DNA of 32,331 nucleotides from Pseudomonadota bacterium (GCA_023423065.1 JAFAGC010000099.1:1-32331); one strand, 5' to 3'. Shown: positions 1 to 8,629, counted from the first letter of the stretch. Notes: generated by a model from the sequence alone, not told the origin. Program-made: numbers and translations.

Positions 1-1284
1 CCACGAGCCGAGCTGCGAGAGTCCGTCGTCCGCGAGCTGGCCGATCACGGCGATCGACTTCAGTTTCGCGGGATCCAGCGGCAGTAGTTTGCCCTCGTTC
101 CTGAGCAGCACCATCGACTGGCGCGCGCTCGCGCGCGCCGCCTCGCGATGTTGCGGGGCGAGCAGCTCGCGCGCCTCGCGCTCGACGTCGTGGTACTTCA
201 TCGGATCGTCGAACAGGCCGAGCTGCTCCTTCACGCGCAGGATGCGCAGCACCGCCTCGTCGAGCAGCTTGAGCCGCACGGGATCCTTCGCGATGGATTC
301 CCTGAGATCGTCCGCGTACACGCCGCCGACCATGTCCATGTCGACCGATGCGTCGAGCGCGAGCACACCGGCCGCCGCGCGGTCCGCCGCCACGCCGTGA
401 TTGAGCAACTCGCCGATCGAACCCCAGTCGGAGACCATGAGTCCCTGCCAGCCCCACTTCTCGCGGAGCAGGCCGCGCAGCAGTTCGCGGTTCGCGGTGG
501 TGGGCACGCCCGCGATGTCGTTGAACGCGACCATGAAGGAGCCCGAGCCCGCGCGCGCCGACGCGAAGAACGGCGGTAGATAGACCTCCTGCAGCGTGCG
601 GACCGAGATGTCGGCGGTGTTGTAGTCGCGGCCGCCGATCGCGGCGCCGTAGGCGCCGAAGTGCTTGGCGGTCGCCATGAGCGAGCCCGGCCGCAGCGAG
701 TTGCCGCCCTGGTAGCCCGCGATCTGCGCCACCGCCATGCGTGCGCCCAGGTAAGGATCCTCGCCCGCGCCTTCGACGATGCGGCCCCAGCGCGGATCGC
801 GCGCGATGTCGACCATCGGCGCGAAGGTCCAGTGCAGTCCGGCGGAGGTTGCCTCGTCGGCCGCCACGCGCGCGGCGCGCTCGTGCGCCTCGGGCGCCCA
901 GCTCGCGGCGATGGCCAGCGGCACCGGGAAAATCGTGCGATAGCCGTGCACCACGTCCATCGCGAACAGCAAGGGTATGCCGAGACGCGACTCCTCGACC
1001 GCGACCTTCTGCAGCTTCGCGAGCGGCGCGGCCCCGGCGACGTGCAGATAGGAGCCGACGCCGCCGGCTCGCACGCGCGCGAGCTCGGCATCGTCGAGGC
1101 GCGAATTGAGCGCCTTGCTGCGCCCGCCGGCGCGCTGGACGAGCTGGCCGATCTTCTCGTCCAGCGTCATCTTCTTGAGCAGGGCTTCGGAACGCGACAA
1201 CGCCTGCGCGTGCAGATGACCCGCGCAGGACAAAACGGCGACAGCAAGACAGGCCACCCAAGCGTGGCGCGCTGGACTCGGCAA
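1..1284 (-). CDS. bglX: Glycoside hydrolase family 3 beta-glucosidase (BglX-like), 3' end outside the window
   Basis: Periplasmic enzyme expected to remove terminal beta-linked glucose from oligosaccharides or glucosides. The visible 428 codons cover the signal peptide and the N-terminal TIM-barrel domain and run into the start of the alpha/beta sandwich domain; the rest lies beyond base 1. MTLDEKIGQL, the typical GH3 opening, is at about residue 39. A Lys-His-Phe substrate-pocket motif is near residues 207-209, and SDWGS carries the predicted nucleophile Asp at about residue 286. The start is taken as TTG at 1284, because it follows a purine-rich GGGGGAT and gives a clean signal peptide ending in HLHAQA; no in-frame ATG precedes MTLDEK, though an internal GTG is possible. 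It diverges from the PBP4 gene. The family call is firm; the exact sugar substrate is not visible. Confidence 0.93.
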   Translation of the reverse strand, partial: MPSPARHAWVACLAVAVLSCAGHLHAQALSRSEALLKKMTLDEKIGQLVQRAGGRSKALNSRLDDAELARVRAGGVGSYLHVAGAAPLAKLQKVAVEESRLGIPLLFAMDVVHGYRTIFPVPLAIAASWAPEAHERAARVAADEATSAGLHWTFAPMVDIARDPRWGRIVEGAGEDPYLGARMAVAQIAGYQGGNSLRPGSLMATAKHFGAYGAAIGGRDYNTADISVRTLQEVYLPPFFASARAGSGSFMVAFNDIAGVPTTANRELLRGLLREKWGWQGLMVSDWGSIGELLNHGVAADRAAAGVLALDASVDMDMVGGVYADDLRESIAKDPVRLKLLDEAVLRILRVKEQLGLFDDPMKYHDVEREARELLAPQHREAARASARQSMVLLRNEGKLLPLDPAKLKSIAVIGQLADDGLSQLGSW

Positions 1285-1427
1285 GAGTGAATCCCCCCGG
1301 TTGCGGTGTTGCGAATCTAACCGAAACAAACATGAAGAATGAAGGTTTGCCCCCGACTTCATGCCACGTTCCATTGACTCCCGGTTCGCGGGGTTCCGTG
1401 GGCCCCAGGGCGCGCGAGCGGTCAAGG

Positions 1428-1456
1428 TTGACGGGCGGCCGCGCGCCGTCTGCAAT
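1428..1456 (+). promoter_or_regulatory. Candidate sigma-70 promoter of the PBP4 gene
   Basis: TTGACG at 1428-1433, a 17-base spacer, then TGCAAT at 1451-1456. The predicted transcription start would fall on or next to the ATG at 1463, so the transcript could be leaderless. No Shine-Dalgarno sequence is obvious before this ATG. The -10 match is only moderate. Confidence 0.4.
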
Positions 1457-1462
1457 GACGTG

Positions 1463-2878
1463 ATGCGACGTTCCTTCGTTCTCGCGTGCGCGCTGAGCGC
1501 CCTGGCCTTCGCGCCGCTGTCGGCCGCGCAGGTGTCATCTCCGGCGCCTTCTCCGGCGGTCTACGGCGAGCGGCTCGGCGCGGCGCGCATTCCCGCCGAC
1601 GCCGCGGCGGCCATCGTCATTCCGCTCGACGGCGGTGCATTGCGGTTCGCGTCGAATGACGCGAAGCCCATGAATCCCGCGAGCACGATGAAACTCGTGA
1701 CGACATATTCGGCCCTGCACCTGTTGGGCCCGGCCTTCACGTTCCGCACCGAAGTGGTGACCAATGCCCCGGTCACCAAGGGCGTCCTGCGCGGCGACCT
1801 GTTCGTGCGCGGGGGCGGCGACCCCAAGCTCGTCATCGAAAACCTGTGGCTGCTCGCGAATCGCGTGCGCGGCTTCGGCATCCGCGAGATCGGCGGCGAC
1901 ATCATCCTCGATCGCACTCTGTTCGAGCCCGTGGCCCACGACCCCGCGCAATTCGATGGCGAGGAGGGGCGCGCGTACAACGTCGGGCCCGATGCATTGC
2001 TCGTGAACTTCAAGTCGATCGCCGTGACGCTGGTGCCGGATGCCGCGGCGAACGTCGCGCACGTCGTCGTCGTGCCCGACGTGGCCGGGCTGCGCGCGCC
2101 GCGCACCGTGCCCGCCGTCGCGGGTCCTTGCGGCAACTGGCGCGGGAAACTGCGTGCCGACCTGTCCGATCCCATGAACCTGAGGTTCGCCGGCGTCTTT
2201 CCGCTCGACTGCGGCGAACGCTCCATCCACCTGGGCGCGCTCGACCACACTAACTACTTCACCGCGGTGTTCCGCGCGTTGTGGGAGCGGCAGGGCGGCG
2301 TGTGGGCCGGCAAGGCGCGCGACGGCGCGGCGCCGGGCGACGCGCGGCTCATCGCCGCGCAGGATTCGCCGCCGCTCGCGCAGCTCATCCGCGACATCAA
2401 CAAGTACTCCAACAACGTGATGACGCAGCAGCTGTTCCTCACGATGGGCGCGGCGGGCGGTGAGCCCGGCAACTTCGCGCGCGGGGCGAACGCGGTGCGT
2501 GGCCTGCTCGCGGCCCGCGGGATCGAGGCCCCCGAACTCGTGCTCGAGAACGGCTGCGGCCTGTCGCGCGTCGAGCGCATCTCCGCACGTTCGCTCGCGG
2601 GCGTGCTGACCGACGCGTGGAACAGCCAATGGATGCCCGAACTCATGGCCTCGCTGCCGATCGCCGGCGTCGACGGCACCATGCAGCGGCGCAACGTGCC
2701 GAGCGGCTCGGCGCACATGAAGACCGGCCTGCTCGAGGACACGCGCGCGATCGCGGGATACGTACGCGCCGCGAGCGGCAAGCGTTACGTGGTCGTGGCC
2801 ATCATCAACCACCCGAACGCCGCACGCGGCACGGGGGCGCACGACGCCTTGATCGAATGGGTGTACCGCGCCGGGTGA
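1463..2878 (+). CDS. dacB: D-alanyl-D-alanine carboxypeptidase/endopeptidase, PBP4 class (peptidase S13)
   Basis: Periplasmic penicillin-binding protein that trims D-Ala from peptidoglycan stem peptides and cleaves cross-links. All three active-site motifs are visible: SxxK (STMK, Ser74), SxN (SNN, Ser316) and KTG (residues 420-422). The predicted protein is 471 residues, close to E. coli PBP4 (477), and carries the insert between SxxK and SxN that is typical of this class. The ATG at 1463 is chosen because it gives a standard signal peptide ending around LSAAQ; the frame stays open upstream to 1361, but that extension is basic and has no signal-peptide character. GTG at 1460 is an alternative. 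It diverges from the GH3 gene, and the CobW gene follows 54 bases downstream under its own promoter. Confidence 0.95.
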   Translation: MRRSFVLACALSALAFAPLSAAQVSSPAPSPAVYGERLGAARIPADAAAAIVIPLDGGALRFASNDAKPMNPASTMKLVTTYSALHLLGPAFTFRTEVVTNAPVTKGVLRGDLFVRGGGDPKLVIENLWLLANRVRGFGIREIGGDIILDRTLFEPVAHDPAQFDGEEGRAYNVGPDALLVNFKSIAVTLVPDAAANVAHVVVVPDVAGLRAPRTVPAVAGPCGNWRGKLRADLSDPMNLRFAGVFPLDCGERSIHLGALDHTNYFTAVFRALWERQGGVWAGKARDGAAPGDARLIAAQDSPPLAQLIRDINKYSNNVMTQQLFLTMGAAGGEPGNFARGANAVRGLLAARGIEAPELVLENGCGLSRVERISARSLAGVLTDAWNSQWMPELMASLPIAGVDGTMQRRNVPSGSAHMKTGLLEDTRAIAGYVRAASGKRYVVVAIINHPNAARGTGAHDALIEWVYRAG

Positions 2879-2919
2879 AACCCGGCCGGTTGCAGGCGGT
2901 TCCGGGACCGCCGGCCCCG

Positions 2920-2925
2920 TATAAT
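2920..2925 (+). promoter_or_regulatory. Consensus -10 box (TATAAT) just upstream of the CobW gene
   Basis: A perfect TATAAT ends seven bases before the ATG at 2933 and stands out in an otherwise very GC-rich intergenic stretch. Transcription would begin at or within a base or two of the start codon, giving a leaderless mRNA. There is no Shine-Dalgarno sequence. No good -35 box sits at 16-18 bases; a TTGCAG at 2890-2895 is too far, with a 24-base spacer. Confidence 0.6.
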
Positions 2926-2932
2926 CCCGCCC

Positions 2933-4360
2933 ATGTCAGTCACCCCTTCACGCGTACCGGTCACGGTACTCACGGGCTTCCTTGGCTCGGGAAAAACCAC
3001 GCTCCTCAACCGCATCCTCACCGAGAAACACGGCAAGCGCATCGCGGTCATCGAAAACGAATTCGGCGAAGTCGGCGTCGACAGCGAACTCGTCATCGGT
3101 GCCGAGGAAGAATTGTTCGAAACCAACAACGGCTGCATCTGCTGCACGGTGCGCGGCGACCTGATCCGCATCCTGGGCCAGCTCATGAAGCGCCGCGACC
3201 GCTTCGACTACATCATCATCGAGACCACGGGCATGGCCGATCCGGGCCCGGTGGCGCAGACGTTCTTCCTCGACGACGACCTCAAGGACAAGTTCTCGCT
3301 CGACGCCATCGTGACGATGGTCGACGCCAAACATTTCGAGAAACACGTCGACGAGCTCAACGAGCCGGCCGAACAGGTCGCGTTCGCGGACGTCGTGTTG
3401 CTCAACAAGGTGGACCTGGTCGAGCCGGCCGCGCTCGAGCGCATCGAGCGGCGCATCCGCGGCATCAACGGCACCGCGAAGATCTTCCGCACGCGGAACG
3501 CGGACGTCGCCATCGACAAGGTGCTCGAGGTGGGCGCCTTCGACCTGCAGCGCGCGCTCGCCGTGAACGATTCGTTCCTCGAACCGGAGTATCCGTTCGA
3601 GTGGGGCGGCGTGTACCAGCTCACGCAAGGCGACTATCTACTGAAGTCCGCGGGCGAACACGATCACCACGCGCACGAACACGGGCATGCGCACGAGCAC
3701 GAGCACGATCACCATCACGACGAGCAGGGGCACGACCACGGGGATCACGAACACGAGGATCTCGAGCTCGCGGTGCTGCCGCTCTCCGCGGCGACACCCG
3801 AAGCCCTGCAGGCCGCCGTCGAGCCGGCGGTGCGCGTCTTCGCGGAGCCCGCGACGGTGGTGAACTGCCATGGTTCGCTCGATGCGGCGCAGGGGCACTA
3901 CGCCATCGACATCTCGCACGCGGGCGCGGACTTCACGTTGCGCGTGACGAGGCCCGGCGCCTACGCGCTTTTCTTCGAGCACCATCCGCTCGAGTTCGGC
4001 CTGCACCTCGCGGGCCAGCGTCCCGCGGCGGAGCGCCGCTTCGCCTCGCACCACCACGAGGACGAGATCGGCTCGATCGGCATCACCGATCCGCGGCCGC
4101 TCGATCCGGCGAAGCTCAACCAGTGGCTTGACTATCTACTCAAGACGCGCGGCCAGGACATCTTCCGCATGAAAGGCGTGCTCAACGTCAAGGGTGAGGA
4201 ACGCCGCCAGGTGTTCCACGGCGTCCACATGATGATCGACGCGCAGGCCGAGCGGCCCTGGGGCTCGGGTCCGCGCGAGAATCGCCTCGTGTTCATCGGG
4301 CGTGGGCTCGACCGCGCGGAACTGGAGGCGGGGTTCGAATCCGCCGTCGCGAAGAATTGA
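2933..4360 (+). CDS. CobW/COG0523 family GTPase, probable zinc metallochaperone
   Basis: G3E-family GTPase predicted to deliver a metal, most likely zinc, to client proteins in the cytoplasm. Visible features in order: Walker A GFLGSGKTT (residues 15-23), the family metal-binding CxCC as CICC (68-71), ETTG switch region (97-100), NKVD guanine specificity motif (158-161), a His/Asp/Glu-rich loop (about 243-275) and a CobW C-terminal domain (about 350-470). The 475 residues are longer than E. coli YjiA mainly because of the His-rich loop and an extended C-terminal part. The start is fixed by the TATAAT box just upstream and the motif positions. The WD40 gene begins one base after its stop, so the two are almost certainly cotranscribed. 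No Zur-type operator was recognised. The family is certain; the client and the metal are inferred. Confidence 0.93.
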   Translation: MSVTPSRVPVTVLTGFLGSGKTTLLNRILTEKHGKRIAVIENEFGEVGVDSELVIGAEEELFETNNGCICCTVRGDLIRILGQLMKRRDRFDYIIIETTGMADPGPVAQTFFLDDDLKDKFSLDAIVTMVDAKHFEKHVDELNEPAEQVAFADVVLLNKVDLVEPAALERIERRIRGINGTAKIFRTRNADVAIDKVLEVGAFDLQRALAVNDSFLEPEYPFEWGGVYQLTQGDYLLKSAGEHDHHAHEHGHAHEHEHDHHHDEQGHDHGDHEHEDLELAVLPLSAATPEALQAAVEPAVRVFAEPATVVNCHGSLDAAQGHYAIDISHAGADFTLRVTRPGAYALFFEHHPLEFGLHLAGQRPAAERRFASHHHEDEIGSIGITDPRPLDPAKLNQWLDYLLKTRGQDIFRMKGVLNVKGEERRQVFHGVHMMIDAQAERPWGSGPRENRLVFIGRGLDRAELEAGFESAVAKN

Positions 4361-4361
4361 G

Positions 4362-5402
4362 ATGGCGGTGAAGAATTCGCTGTCGTTCGGGCTGGAGCCG
4401 CGGGCCACCGCGCAGCTCGACGACTACGTGGCAGATTGCGCGTGGGGGCCGGATGGCTCCGCGATCGCGATCGCCGGCGGCGAGGGCAAGGTCGTGCTCG
4501 CGCGGCTCGACGACGCGGCGCTGGCGCTCGAAACCCTCGGCGAACACACGCTGGGCACCCTCGCGGTCGCGTGGCAGCCGCGCGCGAACGTCTGCGCCAC
4601 GTCGGGCCAGGACGGCGCGATCGCGTTGTGGGATACGGCGAGCGGCAAACAAATCAAGCGCTTCAAGCCGGCTCCGACGGCCACACAGGCCCTGGCCTGG
4701 TCGCCGGGCGGCGAACTGCTCGCGAGCGCGGCCGGGAAAACCGTCACGCTCTGGTCCCCTACGGGCGAGAAGGTGCATGCCTTTTCACCTAACACCTCGA
4801 CGGCCGTCGCGCTTGCGTTCGACCGTCCCGGAAACGATCTAGGTGTTGCCCTTAACGGCGAAATCGCGGTGTACCGAGTCGACAAATCTCGCTACGAAAC
4901 CCGCCGCTACAAATGGCCGGCCGCATGCCTGACGGTAAACTTCAGCGCCAATGGACGATTCCTCGCCTCCGGCATGGCCGATGGCTCGCTGCATTTCTGG
5001 AATCGTTCGAATGGCAAAGATTCACAGATGCGTGGCTACGAAGGGAAACTCGACCTGGTGGGCTGGAGAGACGACAGCCGTTACCTCGCGTCCTGCGCGG
5101 GAAATGAAATAGTGCTTTGGGATTTCAGCGGACGCGGCCCAGAGGGCACGAAGCCCATCGTGTTGTCGGGTCACACCGAGAAGGTCGACTCGTTTTCGTG
5201 GCAGCCGGGTGGCGAACACCTCGTCAGTGGCGGGCGCGACTGGCGGCTCTCGCTGTGGCGGCCCGGAAAGGCGACGCAACCGATCGACGTGCAGCTGCTC
5301 GACGAAGAGGCCAGCGTCGTGCGCTGGTCCCCGGACGGCAAACGTGTGCTCGCGGGTGACAAGAAAGGGCGCCTGACCGTTTTCGAGCTGGTGGCGCGAT
5401 GA
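4362..5402 (+). CDS. WD40 repeat beta-propeller protein
   Basis: Predicted cytoplasmic beta-propeller of 346 residues, probably an interaction platform. There is no signal peptide and no other domain. Repeated blade endings are visible: LWDTASGK, LWSPTGEK, FWNRSNGK, LWDFSG and LWRPGK, each about 40 residues apart, consistent with six or seven blades. The ATG at 4362 lies one base after the CobW stop; a longer reading from 4302 would overlap CobW and is not needed. Its stop overlaps the ATG of the next gene. Linkage to a COG0523 GTPase suggests a role with the chaperone or its client, but this is inference from position only. Confidence 0.88.
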   Translation: MAVKNSLSFGLEPRATAQLDDYVADCAWGPDGSAIAIAGGEGKVVLARLDDAALALETLGEHTLGTLAVAWQPRANVCATSGQDGAIALWDTASGKQIKRFKPAPTATQALAWSPGGELLASAAGKTVTLWSPTGEKVHAFSPNTSTAVALAFDRPGNDLGVALNGEIAVYRVDKSRYETRRYKWPAACLTVNFSANGRFLASGMADGSLHFWNRSNGKDSQMRGYEGKLDLVGWRDDSRYLASCAGNEIVLWDFSGRGPEGTKPIVLSGHTEKVDSFSWQPGGEHLVSGGRDWRLSLWRPGKATQPIDVQLLDEEASVVRWSPDGKRVLAGDKKGRLTVFELVAR

Positions 5403-5980
5403 ACGTGGCGCTGCGGGATCTCACGCCGGCCGAGCGCACGGCGGTGCAGAGTCGCTTCGACTCGCTCGCGAGCAAACGTTTCGCGCCCATGCCGAAGAAG
5501 CCTCGCAACGAAGTGTGGTGGCCGAAGGCGCCGCTCGACGCGCGCGCGTTTCCGGAAGGAATCCATCCCGCCGACGGCGACGACGGCTTCAACGAAGCCG
5601 CGCGGCTCATCGGATTCATGAACAGCGTGTGTTCCGGCGAATTCTTCATCGCCAACCTCACGGCGCCGAAGCCGCATTTCCGGCACACCGGCAAACTCGA
5701 CGAGGAACTGTGCCGCTGGCTGCGCGTGCGGCTCGTATCGAATCCGACCTGCCTGCTGGCGTCGAACGCCGACGTGCTGCTCATCGTGGATACGAAGATG
5801 CGCTACTCGGTGCTCGGCGGCCCACCGGAAACGATCGCGGAATTCGAGCGCCGCTTCGGCGGCGCCGAAGCGCTGCAGCGGACCTTCACGAGTTACGTCG
5901 ACCAGATGCGGATGGGCGGAGGCCTCGACGGCACCCGGTGGGCGCAGGAATACCTGCAGAAGTGGTCGGGGTGGACGTAA
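5399..5980 (+). CDS. Conserved-looking protein of unknown function, third gene of the CobW cluster
   Basis: I do not recognise this family. It is a 193-residue protein without signal peptide or membrane segment. It has a basic N-terminal part containing KKPRNEVWWPKAP, two Cys (one in NSVCSGEFF, one in LCRWLR, plus one in NPTCLL) and a mixed alpha/beta look with a Trp-rich C-terminus. It starts at ATG 5399 inside an ATGA overlap with the WD40 stop, which implies translational coupling. The open frame, codon use like its neighbours and the coupling support a real gene. It ends 22 bases before the convergent glycosyltransferase stop. Confidence 0.8.
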   Translation: MNVALRDLTPAERTAVQSRFDSLASKRFAPMPKKPRNEVWWPKAPLDARAFPEGIHPADGDDGFNEAARLIGFMNSVCSGEFFIANLTAPKPHFRHTGKLDEELCRWLRVRLVSNPTCLLASNADVLLIVDTKMRYSVLGGPPETIAEFERRFGGAEALQRTFTSYVDQMRMGGGLDGTRWAQEYLQKWSGWT

Positions 5981-6002
5981 GAAGAAAGGAGGCGGCCCCA
6001 TC

Positions 6003-7148
6003 CTATTCCATGCGCGCCAGCGCGTTCCCGATCGGCAGGAGCCGGACTCCGATCGCTTCCTGGTAACTCCCGAGCAGCGCCTGCAGCGTGCGCGTCCAGC
6101 TGTAGTTAGCCGCGACGTGCCGCCGCGCCGCGGCGCCGATTGTCTCGAGATCGCGTTCGTACAGCGAGTCGATCGCCGCGGCGAGGTTGGCGGCGCAGGT
6201 CGCCGGGTCGTCGTGGGGTTCCGCGAGGATGCCCGCCGTGGGATCGATCAGCTCCGGTATCGCACCCGCGCGCATGCCGACCACCGCGCGTCCGCAGGCC
6301 ATCGCCTCGAGCACCACGAGCCCGAAAGTTTCGTGCGTGCCGGCATGCACGACCGCGTCCGCGGCGGCGAACATGGCGGCGAGCTCCTTGTTGTCGCGGC
6401 AATAGGGCAGGCGCGTGACGTTGCCCGAACGCCCGCGTTCGGCGCCCCCCACGAGCAGCAGGTGGTAAGGCGCGCCTAACTTGCCAAAGGCCTCGATGAG
6501 GATCGGGATGTTCTTTTCCTGGGAAAAGCGACCGGCGAACACGAGCAGCCGCGTGCGCTTCGGCAGCGCGAGTTCCGCGCGCAGATCGCGTCCACGCCGT
6601 ACCGGAGAAAACGTCTCGAGGTCGACGCCGAGCGGTTGCACGCTCGCGTGCGTGATGCCGAGTTCGTGCAGGTATTGGCACATGTACCGGCTCGGCGCGA
6701 ACACCTGGTCGCAGCGCTGATAGGTCTGGCGCACGTGCCACTCGAACAATTTCCGCACGGCCGTACCGAGCCGGCGGCCCGCGAGCATCGGAATATTGGA
6801 GTGGTAGAACGCGATGAGCGGAATGCCGCGCCGCCGCGCAACGCTGGCCGCCGCCCAGGCCGGATGGAACACGTCGCCGATCTCGATGATGTCGGGTTCG
6901 AGCCGCTCGATCGCCTGCGCCCAGTGCAGCGGGTTCAACGGCAGCCGGTAGTTGAAGGTCCCCGGGACGAGACGGCCGGCGACGGTGGAGATGCCGTCCG
7001 GAACGTGCTGATCGCGCTCACCCGGAACCACGATGCTGTGGCGCCAATTCGTGCGCGACCGGATCCATTCCTGTTTGGCGAGCAGGTAACGCTTCACGCC
7101 ACCGCTGGTCGGCGAGTAGAGCAGGGTTGCGTCAACGACGTGGGTCAT
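6003..7148 (-). CDS. GT4-family glycosyltransferase (GT-B fold)
   Basis: Cytoplasmic glycosyltransferase, probably acting on a lipid acceptor or an envelope glycan from a nucleotide-sugar donor. The N-terminal domain has the glycine-rich SPTSGGVKRYLL acceptor loop; the C-terminal domain has VFAGRFSQEKN and the EX7E motif (ETFGLVVLE) followed by AMACG, all typical of GT4 retaining enzymes related to PimB and MgtA mannosyltransferases. The ATG at 7148 gives 381 residues and has AAGGA six to eight bases upstream. An in-frame ATG at 7169 would add seven residues but lacks a ribosome binding site. The start nearly abuts the upstream edge of the divergent amidohydrolase region. The donor sugar cannot be read from sequence. 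Confidence 0.9.
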   Translation of the reverse strand: MTHVVDATLLYSPTSGGVKRYLLAKQEWIRSRTNWRHSIVVPGERDQHVPDGISTVAGRLVPGTFNYRLPLNPLHWAQAIERLEPDIIEIGDVFHPAWAAASVARRRGIPLIAFYHSNIPMLAGRRLGTAVRKLFEWHVRQTYQRCDQVFAPSRYMCQYLHELGITHASVQPLGVDLETFSPVRRGRDLRAELALPKRTRLLVFAGRFSQEKNIPILIEAFGKLGAPYHLLLVGGAERGRSGNVTRLPYCRDNKELAAMFAAADAVVHAGTHETFGLVVLEAMACGRAVVGMRAGAIPELIDPTAGILAEPHDDPATCAANLAAAIDSLYERDLETIGAAARRHVAANYSWTRTLQALLGSYQEAIGVRLLPIGNALARME

Positions 7149-7245
7149 GAGGTTCCTTCTCGCGACCATCGAGTATCGATGCGTTGCAGGGGTGCGACCA
7201 GTCGGCGCAGACTCGGTTCCCGCTGTCGACGTTCACCTACAACCA

Positions 7246-8514
7246 ATGGCCTACAAGAAGTTTGTCCTGGCGCTGGTGCCGCTTTCGCTACTGCTCACGG
7301 CGCCGGCGTCGCCGGCGGACATCGATGCCAAGGTCATTGCCTGGCGACGGGATTTCCACCAGCACCCGGAGCTCTCGAATCGCGAGATGCGAACGGCGCA
7401 GGTCGTGGCCGATCACCTGCGCGGCCTCGGTCTCGAAGTGCGGACGGGCATTGCGCATACCGGCGTAGTGGGGCTGCTGCGGACCGGGAGGCCTGGGCCG
7501 ACGATCGCATTGCGCGCCGACATGGATGCGCTGCCGGTGACCGAACGCACCGATGTGCCGTTCCGTTCCGTCGCGCGGTCAAACTACCGCGGCGAGGAGG
7601 TGGGCGTCATGCACGCCTGCGGTCACGACGCGCATACGGCCGTGCTCATGGGCGTGGCCGAAACGCTCGCGGGGATGAAATCGAAGCTGCGTGGCAACGT
7701 GTTGTTCTTGTTCCAGCCGGCCGAAGAGGGCGCGCCACCCGGGGAAAAGGGCGGAGCGTCGGAAATGCTCGCCGCGGGAATCTTCGACGACTACAAGCCC
7801 GGGATCACGGTCGGCTGGCATGCATGGGCGTCGCTGAACACGGGTATCGTCGGATATCGCAGCGGACCGTTCATGGCGAGCTCTCAGGCGTGGAAGGTGC
7901 TCGTCACGGGCCGCCAGACGCACGGCTCGCGGCCATGGCAGGGCGTCGATCCGATCGTGACCGCCGCGCAGATCGTCAATGCGCTGCAGACGGTGGTCAG
8001 CCGGCAGGTGGATCTCACGCGTAATCCCGCGGTGGTTTCGGTCGGTGCGATCAAGGGCGGCGTGCGCAACAACATCATTCCCGACTCGGTCGAGATGATC
8101 GGCACGATTCGCACCTTCGAGAAGCCGCAGTTCGAACAGATCACCGCGGCGATGAAACGCGTCGTGGAGCACACCGCCGCGGCGAACGGCGCGACCGCGA
8201 CGTTCGAGCTCGAGGCGTACAGCAATCCCGTGACCTACAACGATCCGAAGCTCACGGAGCGTGTGCTGCCGGTGTTGCGCAAGGTCGCGGGCGCGGAGAA
8301 CGTGAAGGAGATGTCGCTGATCACGGGCGCCGAGGACTTCGCGTATTACGGGCAGAAGGTGCCGAGCTTCTTCTTCATGGTCGGCGTGACGCCCAGCGAA
8401 ACGAACGTGCTCACTGCACCGGCCAACCACTCACCGCTTTTCTACCTGGATGAGGCCGCGCTGCCGATCGCTTCGCGCGCGATGACGCAAATCTCGATCG
8501 ATTACCTCAGGTAG
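7246..8514 (+). CDS. Exported M20D-family amidohydrolase (IAA-amino acid/hippurate hydrolase type)
   Basis: Metal-dependent hydrolase predicted to cleave N-acyl amino acids or related amides in the periplasm. Motifs are those of the M20D group: RRDFHQHPEL (residues 34-43), ALRADMDALPV (88-98), MHACGHDAH (122-130) with metal ligands Cys125 and His127, FQPAEEG (156-162) with Glu160/Glu161, and a distal GAEDFAYY. ATG 7246 gives 422 residues with a signal peptide (MAYKKFVLALVPLSLLLTAPASPA). The frame is open upstream to 7147, but that part is not signal-like. No Shine-Dalgarno sequence is evident before 7246. The stop is followed directly by the large palindrome at 8519. Confidence 0.9.
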   Translation: MAYKKFVLALVPLSLLLTAPASPADIDAKVIAWRRDFHQHPELSNREMRTAQVVADHLRGLGLEVRTGIAHTGVVGLLRTGRPGPTIALRADMDALPVTERTDVPFRSVARSNYRGEEVGVMHACGHDAHTAVLMGVAETLAGMKSKLRGNVLFLFQPAEEGAPPGEKGGASEMLAAGIFDDYKPGITVGWHAWASLNTGIVGYRSGPFMASSQAWKVLVTGRQTHGSRPWQGVDPIVTAAQIVNALQTVVSRQVDLTRNPAVVSVGAIKGGVRNNIIPDSVEMIGTIRTFEKPQFEQITAAMKRVVEHTAAANGATATFELEAYSNPVTYNDPKLTERVLPVLRKVAGAENVKEMSLITGAEDFAYYGQKVPSFFFMVGVTPSETNVLTAPANHSPLFYLDEAALPIASRAMTQISIDYLR

Positions 8515-8518
8515 ATGG

Positions 8519-8629
8519 GGGTGGGGATAGTGGTGCCGGTGTAAAAAGTGGGGATTAGTGCTGCGATCGTTTGCCGCATTCCATCGCTACTAATCCCCAC
8601 TTTTTACACCGGCACCACTATCCCCACCC
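8519..8629. repeat. Large perfect inverted repeat, 41-bp arms with a 29-bp loop
   Basis: Positions 8519-8559 are the exact reverse complement of 8589-8629. Five more pairs (GCGAT at 8563-8567 with ATCGC at 8583-8587) extend the stem after a small bulge. Each arm also contains an imperfect direct repeat: GTGGGGATAGTGGTGC at 8521 and GTGGGGATTAGTGCTGC at 8548. The element fills the space between two convergent TAG stops (8512-8514 plus, 8629-8631 minus). It encodes nothing. It may be a non-autonomous palindromic element (MITE or REP/BIME type, perhaps RAYT-mobilised) that now acts as a bidirectional terminator; those roles are inferred. There is no U-tract outside the stem. Confidence 0.9.

Noticed and set aside
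1535..2842. 435-codon open frame on the minus strand
   Set aside because: Antisense to dacB, whose three active-site motifs and signal peptide are intact; the product is low-complexity Arg/His/Val-rich.
3655..3755. Possible His-codon repeat as a tandem DNA repeat
   Set aside because: CAC/GAG-rich coding for the His-rich metal loop of the CobW protein; units are irregular, so it is protein-level composition.
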